A stretch of 64,000 nt of DNA from CAZQFV01 sp964613665 (GCA_964613665.1 CAZTIG010000011.1:21546-85545), one strand, 5' to 3'. Counted from the stretch's first letter, positions 14,189 to 22,816 are shown. Notes: generated from the letters alone by a model not told the origin. Translations and numbers: made by a program.

Positions 14189-15112
14189 ATGCGCGTACTG
14201 GTCACCGGTGGGACCGGCCTGATCGGCCGGGCGTTGGGTTCTAGCCTGGCGGCCGACGGCCACGAGGTAATCGCCCTCAGCCGCAGCCCGGAACGGGTCG
14301 CCGGCCTGCCGGCCGGCATGCGCGCCGAGCGCTGGGATGGGCGCAGCGCCGCCGGCTGGGGGCCCCTGGCCGACGGGGCCGACGCCATCGTCAACCTGGC
14401 CGGGGAGAACCTGGCCGGCGGACGGTGGACCGCCGCGCGCAAGCGCCGCCTGCGCGACAGCCGCCTGCACGCCGGCCGGGCCGTCGTCCAGGCGGTGGAG
14501 CAGGCGGCCCGCAAGCCGCGGGTCGTGGTCCAGGCCTCGGGAATCGGCTACAGTGGCCACCGCGGCGACGAGGACGTCACCGAGAGCACCGCCCCGGGCA
14601 GCGATTTCCTGGCCCGCCTGGCTGTCGAGTGGGAATCCTCGACCACCCCGGTCGAGGCGCTGGGGGTGCGGCGGGTGGTGATCCGCTCGGCGGTGGTGCT
14701 CAGCAAGGCCGGCGGCATCCTGCCGCTGATCCTCCTGCCGCATCGCTTCTTCGTGGGCGGGCGGCTCGGCAGCGGCCGGCAGTGGCTGCCCTGGATCCAC
14801 ATCGCCGACGAGGTCGGGGCGATCCGTTTCCTCATCCAGGAGGAGGCGGCGCGGGGGGTCTACAACCTGGTGGCACCCCACCCGGTGACCAACGCCGACT
14901 TTGAGCGCATCCTGGGGCGGGTGCTGCACCGGCCGGCCTGGTTCCCCACGCCGGCCCTGGCCCTGCGCCTGGTCCTGGGCGAGATGTCCCAGATGGTGCT
15001 GGAGGGCCAGCGCGGCATCCCCCGCCGCCTGGTCGACCTGGGCTACACCTTCCGCTATCGCGGCCTGGAGGAGGCGCTGCGGAACCTGCTGCACGAGAGG
15101 GGGCTGCCGTGA
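14189..15112 (+). CDS. TIGR01777-type NAD-dependent epimerase/SDR
   Basis: The 307-residue protein begins with the Rossmann motif VTGGTGLIGRAL and contains NLAGENLAGGRWTAARKRRL and VVIRSAVVLSKAGGIL, characteristic of the YfcH/SDR39U1 group. A typical Tyr-x3-Lys pair is not obvious, which is normal for these atypical SDRs; substrate unknown. ATG 14189 is chosen because GGAGAGG lies upstream at the right distance. The next gene starts at GTG overlapping its TGA (15109-15112), so they are coupled. Confidence 0.88.
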   Translation: MRVLVTGGTGLIGRALGSSLAADGHEVIALSRSPERVAGLPAGMRAERWDGRSAAGWGPLADGADAIVNLAGENLAGGRWTAARKRRLRDSRLHAGRAVVQAVEQAARKPRVVVQASGIGYSGHRGDEDVTESTAPGSDFLARLAVEWESSTTPVEALGVRRVVIRSAVVLSKAGGILPLILLPHRFFVGGRLGSGRQWLPWIHIADEVGAIRFLIQEEAARGVYNLVAPHPVTNADFERILGRVLHRPAWFPTPALALRLVLGEMSQMVLEGQRGIPRRLVDLGYTFRYRGLEEALRNLLHERGLP

Positions 15113-16095
15113 TCCCTGGCATGTGGTACGTTGTCCTGGAGTCAACCGAGGTCAAGCACGGCCGGCCGGTCGGGGTTACCCGAATGGGTGAGAAGCTGGT
15201 CTTTTGGCGCGACAGCCAGGGCCGGGTCGTCTGCCAGCGCGACCTCTGTGCCCATCGCGGCGTGGCTCTCAGCGCGGGCAAGCTCTGCGGCGACCGCATC
15301 CGGTGCCCTTTCCACGGCCTGGAGTATGACGCGACCGGCCGCTGCCAGGTCATCCCGGCCAATGGCCGCACTGCTCCGGTCCCGGAGCAGTTCCGTGTAC
15401 ACACCTATCCCACCCGCGAGGAGCACGGCTTTATCTACATCTGGTGGGGGCAGTCGCCGCCGGCCGAGCTGCCGCCGGTGCCCTGGTTCGACGACCTGGA
15501 CGGGACTCTCACCTACGCCAACGTGCGCGACCCCTGGAAGACGCACTACTCGCGGGTCATCGAGAACCAGCTCGACGCGGCGCACCTGCCCTTTGTCCAC
15601 CACAACACCATCGGGCGCGGCAACCGCACCGTCGTCAATGGCCCGCAGGTGCGGTGGCTGAAGGACGACATGATGTTCGTCTACACCTGGAACGAGTTGG
15701 ACGAGGGACAGCGCCCGCGCAGAGCGGAGGAGCTGCCCGAGCCGACCGGTCCATTCCACCTGGAGTTCCACTTTCCCAACATCTGGGAGAACTACATCAG
15801 CCCGCGCGTGCGCGTCGTCGCCGCCTTTGTCCCGGTCGACGACGAGAACACCATCCTCTACCTGCGCTTCTACCAGGGCTTTGTCCGCCTGCCGCTCCTG
15901 CGCCACCTGGTCAACCGGCTGGCGATGCCCTTTAACCTCATGGTGGCGCACCAGGACCGCCGGGTGGTGCAGACGCAGCGGCCCAAGCGCACCTTCCTGA
16001 AGATGGGCGAGAAGCTCTTCCAGGCCGACGGGCCGATCCTGGCCTACCGTCGGCGCCGGCAGGAGTTGTTGCAGCAGGCGGGCGTACAGGACTGA
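15109..16095 (+). CDS. Rieske [2Fe-2S] non-haem oxygenase, pheophorbide-oxygenase-like
   Basis: The 328-residue protein has Rieske ligands C47-x-H49 (CAHRG) and C66-x2-H69 (CPFHG), and a mononuclear iron site with H159 and H164 in ENQLDAAHLPFVHH. That is the architecture of ring-hydroxylating oxygenase alpha subunits and of the PaO/Tic55/CAO group; GMWYVVLESTEVKHGRPVGV at the N-terminus is common in the latter. It would need a separate reductase, none of which is in the window. It lies next to a tocopherol-cyclase-like gene and about 7 kb before a staygreen homologue. Substrate is unknown; a porphyrin or aromatic ring is plausible. Confidence 0.87.
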   Translation: MIPGMWYVVLESTEVKHGRPVGVTRMGEKLVFWRDSQGRVVCQRDLCAHRGVALSAGKLCGDRIRCPFHGLEYDATGRCQVIPANGRTAPVPEQFRVHTYPTREEHGFIYIWWGQSPPAELPPVPWFDDLDGTLTYANVRDPWKTHYSRVIENQLDAAHLPFVHHNTIGRGNRTVVNGPQVRWLKDDMMFVYTWNELDEGQRPRRAEELPEPTGPFHLEFHFPNIWENYISPRVRVVAAFVPVDDENTILYLRFYQGFVRLPLLRHLVNRLAMPFNLMVAHQDRRVVQTQRPKRTFLKMGEKLFQADGPILAYRRRRQELLQQAGVQD

Positions 16096-16105
16096 GAGGG
16101 CATCG

Positions 16106-17104
16106 ATGAGCCGCTTTGTGCAGGCTACTCTCCACCCGGAGCGCTACCACGGGCACGGCCGGCGGCCGCCCTTCTTCGAGGGCTGGTACTACAAGCTGAT
16201 CGACGCCAGCGAGCAGCAGCGCTACGCGGTGATCCCGGGCATCTTCCTGGGGACGGAGGCCGAGCCCGGCCACGCCTTTGTCCAGGTGCTGGACGGCATC
16301 AGTGGCCAGACCACCTACCATCGCTACCCTATGGCAGAGTTCTGGGCCGCCCGGGACAGCCTGGACGTGCGCATCGGCCCGAACCGTTTCGGCACGGAGG
16401 AGATCCACCTGGAGATCGGCGAGCCGGAGCGGCCCGTGGCCGGCACGCTGCGCTTCCGCGGCCTCTCGCCCTGGCCCGTGACGCTGGCCTCCCCCGGGAT
16501 CATGGGCTGGTACGCCTGGATGCCCTTTATGGAGTGCTACCACGGCGTGCTCAGCCTGGACCACGAGATCGAGGGCAGGCTGACGGTGGCTGGGCGGCCG
16601 GTTGACTTCTCGGGCGGCAGGGGGTATATTGAGAAGGACTGGGGACCGTCGTTCCCGGCGGCCTGGGTCTGGTTCCAGAGCAACCACTTTGCCCGGCCGG
16701 GGACGAGCCTCACCGCCTCGATCGCGGTGATCCCCTGGCTGGGCAGCGCCTTCCGCGGCCTGATCGTCGGCTTCTGGCACGGAGGGGTGCTGCGGCGCTT
16801 TGCCACCTACACGGGGGCGCGCACGGAGAAGCTGGCGGTGGGCAAAGACCGGGTGGAGTGGGTCGTGCGCGACCGCCGCCATCGCCTGGAGATGGTGGCC
16901 CGCCGCAGCCAGGTTGGCCTGCTGCGCGGCCCCAGCCGCAGCGACATGGGGGTGCGCGTGCCGGAGACGCTGCAGGCGACCGTTGCTGTGCGCCTGGTGG
17001 CTCTTGCTCGCCAGGGCGAACAGGTGCTCTTTGAGGAGACCGGCCGGAACGGCGGGCTGGAGATTGGCGGGGACATCCCCCGCCTGCTGGCCATGACGCG
17101 ATGA
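16106..17104 (+). CDS. Tocopherol cyclase-like (VTE1 family) protein
   Basis: The 332-residue protein shows the family hallmarks PFFEGWYYKLID near the N-terminus, GWYAWMPFMECYHGVLSLDH in the middle and GRGYIEKDWGPSFPAAWVW, where plant and cyanobacterial tocopherol cyclases carry conserved Trp/Asp residues. Non-photosynthetic bacteria have homologues of unknown substrate, probably lipocalin-like lipid binders or cyclases of prenylated compounds. GAGAGGG precedes the ATG, 10 nt after the Rieske stop. Confidence 0.85.
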   Translation: MSRFVQATLHPERYHGHGRRPPFFEGWYYKLIDASEQQRYAVIPGIFLGTEAEPGHAFVQVLDGISGQTTYHRYPMAEFWAARDSLDVRIGPNRFGTEEIHLEIGEPERPVAGTLRFRGLSPWPVTLASPGIMGWYAWMPFMECYHGVLSLDHEIEGRLTVAGRPVDFSGGRGYIEKDWGPSFPAAWVWFQSNHFARPGTSLTASIAVIPWLGSAFRGLIVGFWHGGVLRRFATYTGARTEKLAVGKDRVEWVVRDRRHRLEMVARRSQVGLLRGPSRSDMGVRVPETLQATVAVRLVALARQGEQVLFEETGRNGGLEIGGDIPRLLAMTR

Positions 17105-17122
17105 CCTGGAGGGCCGCGGGCG

Positions 17123-17623
17123 ATGACCATCTGGGATTTGTAGGCCACGATCGCGCGCCGTCTCCTGGCCTGGAGCGCGCTGAGCGCCCTGGCCGGGGTT
17201 GCCCTGGTCCTGGTGGGCGACCCGTTCTGGCAGGGCATGGGCCTCCAGGCGCTGATCTGGGGGGGTATCGACGCCGCCGTCGCCCTCGTCGGTCGCTGGC
17301 TGGCCCGTCGACGGCAGGCCGCCGGCCTGAGCGCCGCCGAGCTGCAGCGGGAGGAAGGCCGGCTGCGCCGTGTCCTGTACGTCAACGCGGCGCTGGATGT
17401 GCTGTACGTAGGCAGCGGGCTGCTGCTGGCTTTCACGATGGGGGCCGGCGAGCCCCTCTGGCGCGGTCACGGCTGGGGCATCGTCGTCCAGGGGGCGTTC
17501 CTCTTTTTCTTCGACCTGCTGCATGCCCGGTTGCCGGTATCTGCGCTTCCCGCGGGTGCCGGAGGTGCGCCAGACGGTCCGGGGGTCCACCACCCCGCTG
17601 ACCCCGGCGCTGCCGGCGCCTAG
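17123..17623 (+). pseudogene. Small membrane protein with in-frame TAG at codon 7
   Basis: From ATG 17123 the frame reads MTIWDL, TAG (17141-17143), then continues open for 159 codons with natural-looking sequence: ARRLLAWSALSALAGVALVL, GMGLQALIWGGIDAAVALVG, a charged middle, INAALDVLYVGSGLLLAF-like and GWGIVVQGAFLFFFDLLHA. It looks like a four-helix membrane protein of an unnamed family (DUF6992-like, from memory). A single C-to-T change from CAG (Gln) would explain the stop. The first ATG/GTG start after TAG is GTG 17213, which would lose the first helix. The C-terminal ~30 residues are Ala/Gly/Pro-rich and may also be altered. Nonsense mutation, sequencing error or readthrough cannot be separated here. 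Confidence 0.6.
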
Positions 17624-17649
17624 CAGCCGATCCATTTCAGGAGGTAGCC

Positions 17650-18135
17650 ATGCCCAAGGTTGAACTGCACACACCTGCCCCCGACTTTCAGCTGGCCGAC
17701 TTCCAGGGTCGGCCGGTCCGCCTGAGCGACTATCGCGGGCAGAAGCACGTCATCCTGGTCTTTAACCGTGGTTTCGTCTGACCGTTCTGCCGCCGGCACC
17801 TGGCGCAGTTGCGCCAGGACTATCGGCAGTTCGCCGAGCGTGGGGCGGAGATCGTCGTCGTGGGGCCGGAAGGGCCCGCGGCCTTTCGCGACTACTGGCG
17901 GAAAGAGGACCTGCCCTTTGTCGGCCTGCCCGACCCCCAGCACAGCGTGCTCAAGCTATACGGGCAGGAGGTCAAGCTCTTCAAGTTCGGGCGTATGCCG
18001 GCCCAGGTGATCGTCGACCGCGGCGGCACGGTGCGCTTCGTCCACTACGGCCACGACATGAGCGACATTCCCGCCAACGCGGAGGTCCTCTCCATCCTGG
18101 ACGAGCTGATCCAGGCACGCGCTGCCGACCGCTAG
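17650..18135 (+). CDS. Selenocysteine-containing peroxiredoxin/thioredoxin-like protein (UxxC)
   Basis: From ATG 17650 (AGGAGGT 5 nt upstream) the frame encodes an AhpC/TSA-type protein of 161 residues, interrupted only by TGA at 17779-17781 (codon 44). The context ILVFNRGFV-U-PFCRRHLAQL puts the TGA where redox homologues have the catalytic Cys, giving U44-x-x-C47. A bacterial SECIS candidate follows: an 8-bp perfect stem with 4-nt loop AGTT starting 25 nt after the TGA. The downstream part (VVGPEGPAAFRDYWRKEDL, LPDPQHSVLKLYGQ, PAQVIVDRGGTVRF) is a standard Prx-like fold. It should reduce peroxides or act as a thiol oxidoreductase. The selC, selA, selB and selD genes are not in the window. 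Confidence 0.88.
17799..17818 (+). promoter_or_regulatory. Bacterial SECIS hairpin
   Basis: CCTGGCGC (17799-17806) and GCGCCAGG (17811-17818) form a perfect 8-bp stem with loop AGTT, the G being the second loop base. The loop begins 25 nt after the UGA. Published bacterial SECIS rules (apical loop roughly 16-37 nt from the UGA, short stem, G in the first loop positions) are met. Confidence 0.8.
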
Positions 18136-18173
18136 ACGCCACATCCAACGGACCACCGGGCCAGCGGTACCAC

Positions 18174-18357
18174 GATGGGCATACCACCAAGACACGAAGG
18201 CACCAAGGCACGGCCGCACAACCACAAGGACACAAGGGCGCCATGTTCACAAGTGGTTCCTCCTTGCCTTCTTGGTGACTCGGTGGCTTGGTGGTCGATT
18301 TGGATAGTTTCTTGGTAGTTCGTGCACCCTTGTGCCCTGGTGATCGATCCGAGACGT
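18174..18357. repeat. Inverted period-8 CACCAAGG repeat field
   Basis: The left arm has CACCAAGA, CACGAAGG, CACCAAGG and then CCACAAGG, ACACAAGG in tandem. The right arm (from about 18262) has the complement: CTTGGTGA, CTCGGTGG, CTTGGTGG, then TTCTTGGTAG and CCTTGTGCCCTGGTGA. The arms can fold on each other around the centre near 18240-18260. It lies 39 nt after the selenoprotein stop. No gene is seen in 18136-18381. A related CCACCAAGG array is at 27588-27640. Confidence 0.85.
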
Positions 18358-18381
18358 CCTCCGGGAAGGAATGGGACAGAC

Positions 18382-19464
18382 GTGGACACGAGTCCCGGCC
18401 TGGTGGTGCTCTTTGGTTCCGGCGAGACCTCGGCCAGCGGGCGCAAGGTCTTTGACTGGCTGTTCTCGCGCCTGTCTCGCCGGCCGCTGCGCGCGGCCGT
18501 GCTGGAGACGCCGGCCGGCTTCCAGCCCAACAGCGCCCTGGTGGCCGGCAAGGTGGCCGACTTCCTGCGGCACAACCTGGGCAATCACCGGCCCGAGGTG
18601 GTGGTGGTGCCGGCGCGGCAACGCGGCACGCCCGACAGCCCGGACGCGCCGGAGGTGGTGGCCCCGGTCCTGTCGGCCGAGGTCATCTTCCTGGGCCCTG
18701 GCAGCCCCACCTACGCCGTGCGCCAGCTGCGCGACAGCCTGGCCTGGCAGAGCGTGGTGGCCTGCCAGCGGCTGGGCGCGGCACTGGTCCTGGCCAGCGC
18801 TGCCACTATCGCCGCCAGCGCCCGGGCCCTGCCGGTCTACGAGATCTACAAGGCCGGCGAGGACCTGCACTGGCAGGCCGGCCTGGACCTCTTCGGGGCC
18901 TATGGCCTGGAGCTCGTCTTTGTGCCGCACTGGAACAACCGCGAGGGCGGGGCCGAACTGGACACCAGCCACTGCTTCATGGGCCAGGCCCGCTTCGAGC
19001 GCCTGCTGGCCATGCTTCCCCCCACGGCGACGGTGGTGGGCATCGACGAGCACACGGCGCTGCTGGTGGACACCGCTGCCGGCGAGCTGCGGGCGATGGG
19101 CCGCGGCTGCGTGACGATCCTGCGTGCCGGCCGGGAGGAGCACTGCGGTGGAGGGCGGGCCTTTCCGCTGGACACCCTGGGCGCCTTCCGCCTGCCCGAG
19201 GGCGAGGCAGACCTCCCGGCCGTGGTCTGGCAGAGCGCGCGGGCGGCCAGGTTGCCCGGAACTCTTACCGAGTCGGGGCCTCCACCCGATGTGACGGCCC
19301 TGGTGCAGGAGCGCGAGGCGGCGCGGGCCCGGCGCGACTGGGCCACCGCCGACACCCTGCGCGGGCGCATCGCCGCGCTGGGCTGGCAGGTCCGCGACAC
19401 GCCGGAGGGGCCGCGGGTGGTGTGCGGCGATGGGGGTCGGCCGGGTGGTTCTGGAGGCAACTGA
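18382..19464 (+). CDS. Peptidase S51-like protein fused to a CysRS-type C-terminal helix-turn domain
   Basis: Residues 1-~300 resemble the peptidase S51/cyanophycinase group (type 1 glutamine amidotransferase fold): LVVLFGSGETSASGRKVFDWL, VIFLGPGSPTYAVRQL and LVLASAATIAASARALPVYE, where the nucleophile elbow is ASAAT instead of the usual GTSAG. The last ~45 residues, TALVQEREAARARRDWATAD then TLRGRIAALGWQVRDTPEGP, match the C-terminal tail domain of cysteinyl-tRNA synthetase. GTG 18382 is chosen because GGAAGGAA lies about 9 nt upstream and the longer frame is repeat-derived. The GH29 ATG overlaps its stop. Function of the fusion is unknown. Confidence 0.8.
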   Translation: MDTSPGLVVLFGSGETSASGRKVFDWLFSRLSRRPLRAAVLETPAGFQPNSALVAGKVADFLRHNLGNHRPEVVVVPARQRGTPDSPDAPEVVAPVLSAEVIFLGPGSPTYAVRQLRDSLAWQSVVACQRLGAALVLASAATIAASARALPVYEIYKAGEDLHWQAGLDLFGAYGLELVFVPHWNNREGGAELDTSHCFMGQARFERLLAMLPPTATVVGIDEHTALLVDTAAGELRAMGRGCVTILRAGREEHCGGGRAFPLDTLGAFRLPEGEADLPAVVWQSARAARLPGTLTESGPPPDVTALVQEREAARARRDWATADTLRGRIAALGWQVRDTPEGPRVVCGDGGRPGGSGGN

Positions 19465-20966
19465 TGGGCACGAGAGGAGATCGACCGGGGTATCTGCCGA
19501 CGCGGTCCTCACTGCGGCGCCACCCGCTGCCGGCCTGGTTCCGACGGGCCGGCCTGGGTCTTCTGGTGCACTGGGGACCCTACAGCGTGCCGGGCTGGGC
19601 ACCCTTGAGCGGCGAGATGGCCGCGGTGACCCGCGAGCAGGGCTGGCCGGCATGGTTCGTCGCCAACCCCTACGCCGAGTGGTACCTGAACTCCATGCAG
19701 ATCCCCGGCAGCCCGACCCAGCGCTACCACCACCAGACGTACGGGGAGGGCTTTCCCTATGAGCGCTTCGCGGCCCAGTTCCACCAGGAGAGCCAGGCGT
19801 GGGACCCATCTGCCTGGGCGGAGCTCTTCCAGCGCGCCGGGGCGCGCTACGTGGTCCTGACCGCCAAGCACCACGACGGCTTCCTGCTCTGGCCCAGCGC
19901 GCAGCCCAACCCGTTGCGGGAGGGCTACGCTGCCCGGCGCGACGTGGTCGGCGAGCTGGCCCGGGCGGTGAACGCGCGCGGCATGCGCATGGGCATCTAC
20001 TACTCCGGCGGGCTGGACTGGACCTTTCGGCCGGCGGTGATCCGCGACACGGCGGACCTGGTCGCCGCCATTCCCCAGGGAGCCGACTATGCCCGCTACG
20101 TGGACGGGCACTGGCGCGAGCTGATCGAGCGCTACCGCCCGGCCGCGCTGTGGAACGACATCGGCTACCCGGCGGCCGGCCGGCTGCACGAGCTCTTCGC
20201 CGCCTACTACAACCAGGTGCCGGATGGCGTGATCAACGACCGCTTCCAGCAGTACCCCGGCGGCGAGCGGCTGGAGCGGCTGCTGCAGAGCCGCCCGGCC
20301 CGGCGCCTCATGTCGTCGCTGGTCGCGCGGATGATCGAGTGGGGCGGCAACGCCCCGGCGGCGGCGCGCTTCCGCCGGCTGAGCGGCGAGCACTTTGATT
20401 TCGTCACGCCCGAGTACCGCTCCTGGAAAAGGCCCGCGGCGGTCAAGTGGGAGTGCACCCGCGGCATCGGGCATTCCTTCGGCTACAACCGCAACGAGGG
20501 CCCGCAGACGATGCTCTCGGTGGCCCGGCTCGTCCACCTGTTGGTGGACGTCGTCAGCAAGGGCGGCAACCTGCTGCTGGGCGTCGGGCCGGCGGCCGAT
20601 GGGACGGTCCCCGAACTGCAGCGCGAGCGGCTGCTGGGCCTGGGCCGCTGGCTGGAGGTCAACGGCGAGGCCGTCCTCGACGCCGGGCCGCTGGCCGGCG
20701 CGGCGGAGCGGACCGCCGAGGGGCTGGCGGTACGATTCACCCGCGCGGGCGATGCGCTGTACGCCATCTTGCTGGAGCGGCCGGGCTCCCGCGTGACACT
20801 GGCCGGGCTGGCGCCGCCGGGCCAGGTGCACTTGCTGGGGCACGGGCCGGCCCTGTCCTGGGAGCACGGGCGCCGGGGGCTGGAGGTCGGGCTGCCGGCC
20901 GAGCTGCCCGAGGGGCCGGCCTGGACCGTGCGGATCGGGCCGGGGCCGGGGGCGGAGGGCGGATGA
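19464..20966 (+). CDS. Alpha-L-fucosidase (GH29 family)
   Basis: The 500-residue protein carries the GH29 pattern: GLLVHWGPYSVPGW near the N-terminus, EWYLNSM, GARYVVLTAKHHDGFLLWPS, GMRMGIYYSGGLDW and AALWNDIGYP, whose WND Asp is the expected nucleophile. KGGNLLLGVGPAADGTV closes the barrel and a C-terminal beta domain follows. No signal peptide is seen, so the enzyme is probably cytoplasmic. The chosen ATG overlaps the previous TGA (TGATG) and has GGAGG 8 nt upstream. It removes terminal fucose, or a similar 6-deoxy sugar, with retention. Confidence 0.9.
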   Translation: MGTRGDRPGYLPTRSSLRRHPLPAWFRRAGLGLLVHWGPYSVPGWAPLSGEMAAVTREQGWPAWFVANPYAEWYLNSMQIPGSPTQRYHHQTYGEGFPYERFAAQFHQESQAWDPSAWAELFQRAGARYVVLTAKHHDGFLLWPSAQPNPLREGYAARRDVVGELARAVNARGMRMGIYYSGGLDWTFRPAVIRDTADLVAAIPQGADYARYVDGHWRELIERYRPAALWNDIGYPAAGRLHELFAAYYNQVPDGVINDRFQQYPGGERLERLLQSRPARRLMSSLVARMIEWGGNAPAAARFRRLSGEHFDFVTPEYRSWKRPAAVKWECTRGIGHSFGYNRNEGPQTMLSVARLVHLLVDVVSKGGNLLLGVGPAADGTVPELQRERLLGLGRWLEVNGEAVLDAGPLAGAAERTAEGLAVRFTRAGDALYAILLERPGSRVTLAGLAPPGQVHLLGHGPALSWEHGRRGLEVGLPAELPEGPAWTVRIGPGPGAEGG

Positions 20967-20967
20967 T

Positions 20968-20990
20968 GCGGCGGGCAGTGAGCCCGCCGC
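20968..20990 (+). terminator. GC-perfect hairpin before plsY
   Basis: GCGGCGGGC (20968-20976) and GCCCGCCGC (20982-20990), a 9-bp perfect stem with loop AGTGA, directly after the GH29 stop and 4 nt before the GGAGG of plsY. No T-run. It could end transcription or mask the plsY ribosome site. Confidence 0.5.
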
Positions 20991-21003
20991 AGTGGAGGCG
21001 GTA

Positions 21004-21609
21004 GTGGTTTTCACGGTCCTTCTCTGGACGGCGATCGGCTTCCTGGCCGGGGCGATTCCCTTCTCGCTCCTGCTGGGCCGGCTCTTCCTGCGCCGCGACA
21101 TCCGCCGGGAGACCGACGGCAACCCCGGTGCAGCCAATGCCTGGCGGGCCGGCGGCTGGCCGATCGGGCTGCCGGCCGTGCTCCTGGACGGCTTCAAGGG
21201 GGCCATCCCGGTGGGTGCAGCCCACTTCTTCCTGGGGGTGGACGGCTGGGCCCTGCTCCCCGTGGCCGTGGCCCCGGTACTGGGACACGCCTTCTCGCCG
21301 TTCCTGCGCTTCCGCGGCGGCAAGGCGGTAGCGGTGACCTTTGGCATCTGGCTGGGCGTGCTGCTGACCGAGGGGCCGATCATACTCGGCATCTTCCTGG
21401 TGCTCTTTTACCTGGTGCAGACCTCCGATGCCTGGGCGGTCGTCCTGACGATGCTGGCTCTCCTGGCCCACCTGCTGCTGCGCGGGACCGGCGCGCCCGT
21501 GTTGGCGATCTGGGGCGCCAACATGGCCGTCCTGCTCTGGAAGCACCGCCAGGGCCTGCGCGACCTGCCGCGGCCGCGGCGCTGGAAGCTCCTGCGGAGA
21601 GACCGTTGA
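21004..21609 (+). CDS. plsY: Acyl-phosphate:glycerol-3-phosphate acyltransferase
   Basis: PlsY makes lysophosphatidic acid from acyl phosphate and glycerol-3-phosphate at the membrane. All three signature segments are present: TDGNPGAANAWRAGG (first), DGFKGAIPVG (second) and GHAFSPFLRFRGGKAVAV (third), within about five to seven hydrophobic helices; 201 residues is normal. GTG 21004 is used because GGAGG is 5 nt upstream; GTG 20992 in the same frame adds four residues. The following glycosyltransferase starts at TTG overlapping the TGA. Confidence 0.9.
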   Translation: MVFTVLLWTAIGFLAGAIPFSLLLGRLFLRRDIRRETDGNPGAANAWRAGGWPIGLPAVLLDGFKGAIPVGAAHFFLGVDGWALLPVAVAPVLGHAFSPFLRFRGGKAVAVTFGIWLGVLLTEGPIILGIFLVLFYLVQTSDAWAVVLTMLALLAHLLLRGTGAPVLAIWGANMAVLLWKHRQGLRDLPRPRRWKLLRRDR

Positions 21610-22769
21610 GCGCGCTCTTCTCCCTGCAGAATCAGATTGCGGTGCTGGTCTTCCTGGGCGTGACGCTGGTGATCGCCCTGGCCAACCTCCTGGCGCTGCG
21701 CCGGCTGGAGCGCTACGACCGGCCGCGGCGCTGCCCGCGCCTGGCGGTGCTGGTGCCGGCGCGCAACGAGGAGGCCAACATCGCGGCGTGCTTGCGCTCA
21801 CTCCTGGCGCAGGACTATGCCGATTTCGAGGTGCTGGTGCTGGACGACCACTCCGCCGACCGGACCGGCGAGATCCTGGCGGCGCTGGCGGCGGAGGATG
21901 GGCGGCTGCGGGTGCTGGCCGGCCGGCCGCTGCCGGCCGACTGGCTGGGAAAGCACTGGGCCTGTCACCAACTGGCCCAGGCGACCGACGCGGAGCTGAT
22001 CCTGTTCACCGATGCCGACACCCGCCATCATCCCCAGACGCTGCGCCGGGCCGTGGCGGCGATGGAGGCCGCGGGGGCCGACTTCCTGACCATGGTGCCG
22101 CACGAGCTGCTGGGGTCCTGGGGCGAGCGGCTCGTCGTGCCGGTCCTGCTGTGGGCCTTTTGCTGCTTCGTGCCGTTGGCACTGGCCATCCGGCTGCGCG
22201 CGCCGATCTTCTCGGCGGCGATCGGCCAGTTCATGCTGCTGCGCCGCGCCGCCTACGAGCAGGTGGGCGGCCACGCCGCGGTCCGGCAGGACGTGGTAGA
22301 CGACCTGGCCCTGGGGCGGCGCTTCAAGGCCCACGGCCGGCGCTGGTACGCCGTCGACGGTATGGACTATGTCCGCTGCCGCATGTATCAGAACTGGCGA
22401 CAGGTGTACGACGGCTTCAGCAAGAACCTGTTCGCCGCCTTCGGCTACCGCATCGTGCCGTTCGTCTTTGTGTGGCTGTGGATGCTCTTTGTCTGCTGGG
22501 GGCCCTGGGTCCTCCTGGCGTTCCGGCTGGCCGGGACACCCATCCCCGTCCTGAACGTGGCCCTGGCGGCGGCCGCTATCCTGGCCTCCCTTCTCGTCTG
22601 GGGCATCGCCTACATCCGCTTTCGCTTCCCGCTGTACCTGGCCCTGCTCTACCCCGTGAGCACCGCCCTGATGGCGGCCATCGCCGCGCGCTCGCTCGTG
22701 TTGGCCCTGCGCGGCCGGGCGACCTGGAGCGGCCGGGTTCTGGTCAAACCGCGGGTGCGTCTGTTCTGA
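21606..22769 (+). CDS. Membrane glycosyltransferase family 2
   Basis: The 387-residue protein has an N-terminal membrane anchor, a GT-A domain (LAVLVPARNEEANIAACLRS, VLVLDDHSADRTGEIL, LFTDADTRHHPQTLRRAV with the DxD-type metal site, QDVVDDLALGRRFK) and three or four C-terminal membrane helices. The arrangement resembles HpnB and carotenoid or glycolipid glucosyltransferases. It starts at TTG 21606 within the plsY stop (TTGA), so it is translated together with plsY; a membrane glycolipid product is plausible. Confidence 0.85.
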   Translation: MSALFSLQNQIAVLVFLGVTLVIALANLLALRRLERYDRPRRCPRLAVLVPARNEEANIAACLRSLLAQDYADFEVLVLDDHSADRTGEILAALAAEDGRLRVLAGRPLPADWLGKHWACHQLAQATDAELILFTDADTRHHPQTLRRAVAAMEAAGADFLTMVPHELLGSWGERLVVPVLLWAFCCFVPLALAIRLRAPIFSAAIGQFMLLRRAAYEQVGGHAAVRQDVVDDLALGRRFKAHGRRWYAVDGMDYVRCRMYQNWRQVYDGFSKNLFAAFGYRIVPFVFVWLWMLFVCWGPWVLLAFRLAGTPIPVLNVALAAAAILASLLVWGIAYIRFRFPLYLALLYPVSTALMAAIAARSLVLALRGRATWSGRVLVKPRVRLF

Positions 22770-22816
22770 GGCGGACGTCCCGTGAGCAGCCCGGGCCCCG
22801 CCGGTGAGGTGAAATC

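Noticed and set aside
17650..18135. TGA at codon 44 read as a disabling mutation
   Set aside because: Position equals the redox Cys of homologues and a SECIS-like hairpin follows at the right distance, so selenocysteine is the better reading.
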